A stretch of DNA of 13,328 bases from Oscillospiraceae bacterium. Lineage in GTDB: Bacteria > Bacillota > Clostridia > Oscillospirales > Ruminococcaceae. The stretch is taken from NCBI GenBank assembly GCA_020024235.1, contig JAHHUA010000036.1, forward strand, positions 1 through 13,328. The letters run 5' to 3'. Below are positions 13,316 to 13,328 of the stretch, one piece after another. The translations under genes were made by a program, and so were the position numbers. Positions within the stretch are counted from its first letter, which is position 1. Each line of letters begins with the position of its first letter. The notes beneath the pieces were generated by a model that was not told where the DNA came from, ran no database searches, and worked only from the letters and a program-made list of their open reading frames with translations.

Positions 13316-13328
13316 AAAATATAATCCG

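Overview
The window reads as core chromosome of a low-G+C, anaerobic, Gram-positive member of the Clostridia. Evidence: strongly AT-rich spacers, Arg mostly as AGA, Shine-Dalgarno sequences of the GGAGG type with many TTG starts, a clostridial CD1247-type acidic zinc-ribbon protein next to efp, and a complete six-gene Rnf complex in the order rnfCDGEAB. I see no transposase, integrase, phage gene, CRISPR array, tRNA or rRNA. I would not name a genus.

Layout. Positions 1-263 (minus) hold the N-terminus of a secreted lipoprotein with a Ser/Glu linker, cut by the window edge. An AT-rich divergent spacer with several dyads (264-566) separates it from a plus-strand cluster: a class B penicillin-binding protein, a YqeG-type HAD phosphatase (with its own extended -10 promoter) and an M24 Xaa-Pro peptidase. 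After a spacer with a promoter and a leader hairpin come efp and the Cys/Asp-rich CD1247-family protein, closed by a strong terminator at 5160-5192. A near-consensus promoter (5274-5302) then starts the main unit: apbE, a Gx-family membrane protein, rnfC, rnfD, rnfG, rnfE, rnfA, rnfB, with a terminator hairpin at 11900-11937. A small-molecule-kinase-like gene follows, then a strong, probably bidirectional terminator and a convergent GtrA-family membrane protein on the minus strand at the right edge.

How it fits together. The centre of interest is a self-contained bioenergetic module. Rnf couples electron transfer from reduced ferredoxin to NAD+ with ion export. Its RnfD and RnfG subunits need FMN covalently attached to threonine by ApbE, which works outside the membrane and needs FAD there. 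The Gx-family protein between apbE and rnfC belongs to the broad family of S-component-like transporters, so a role in delivering flavin to ApbE is a reasonable, untested hypothesis. Both flavin-acceptor motifs in this operon depart from the usual consensus in the same way (Glu at -6, no Ser/Thr at -3), which would fit co-adaptation with the linked ApbE.

I did not find a clearly undescribed multi-gene system. The strongest leads are the apbE-Gx-rnf linkage, the parallel acceptor-motif drift, the 20-cysteine CD1247-family protein, the Cys motif at the RnfE tail, the orphan kinase placed just behind a terminator, and the dyad-rich spacer at 264-566. Start codons were chosen by ribosome-binding-site spacing; seven of sixteen genes appear to start with TTG or GTG.
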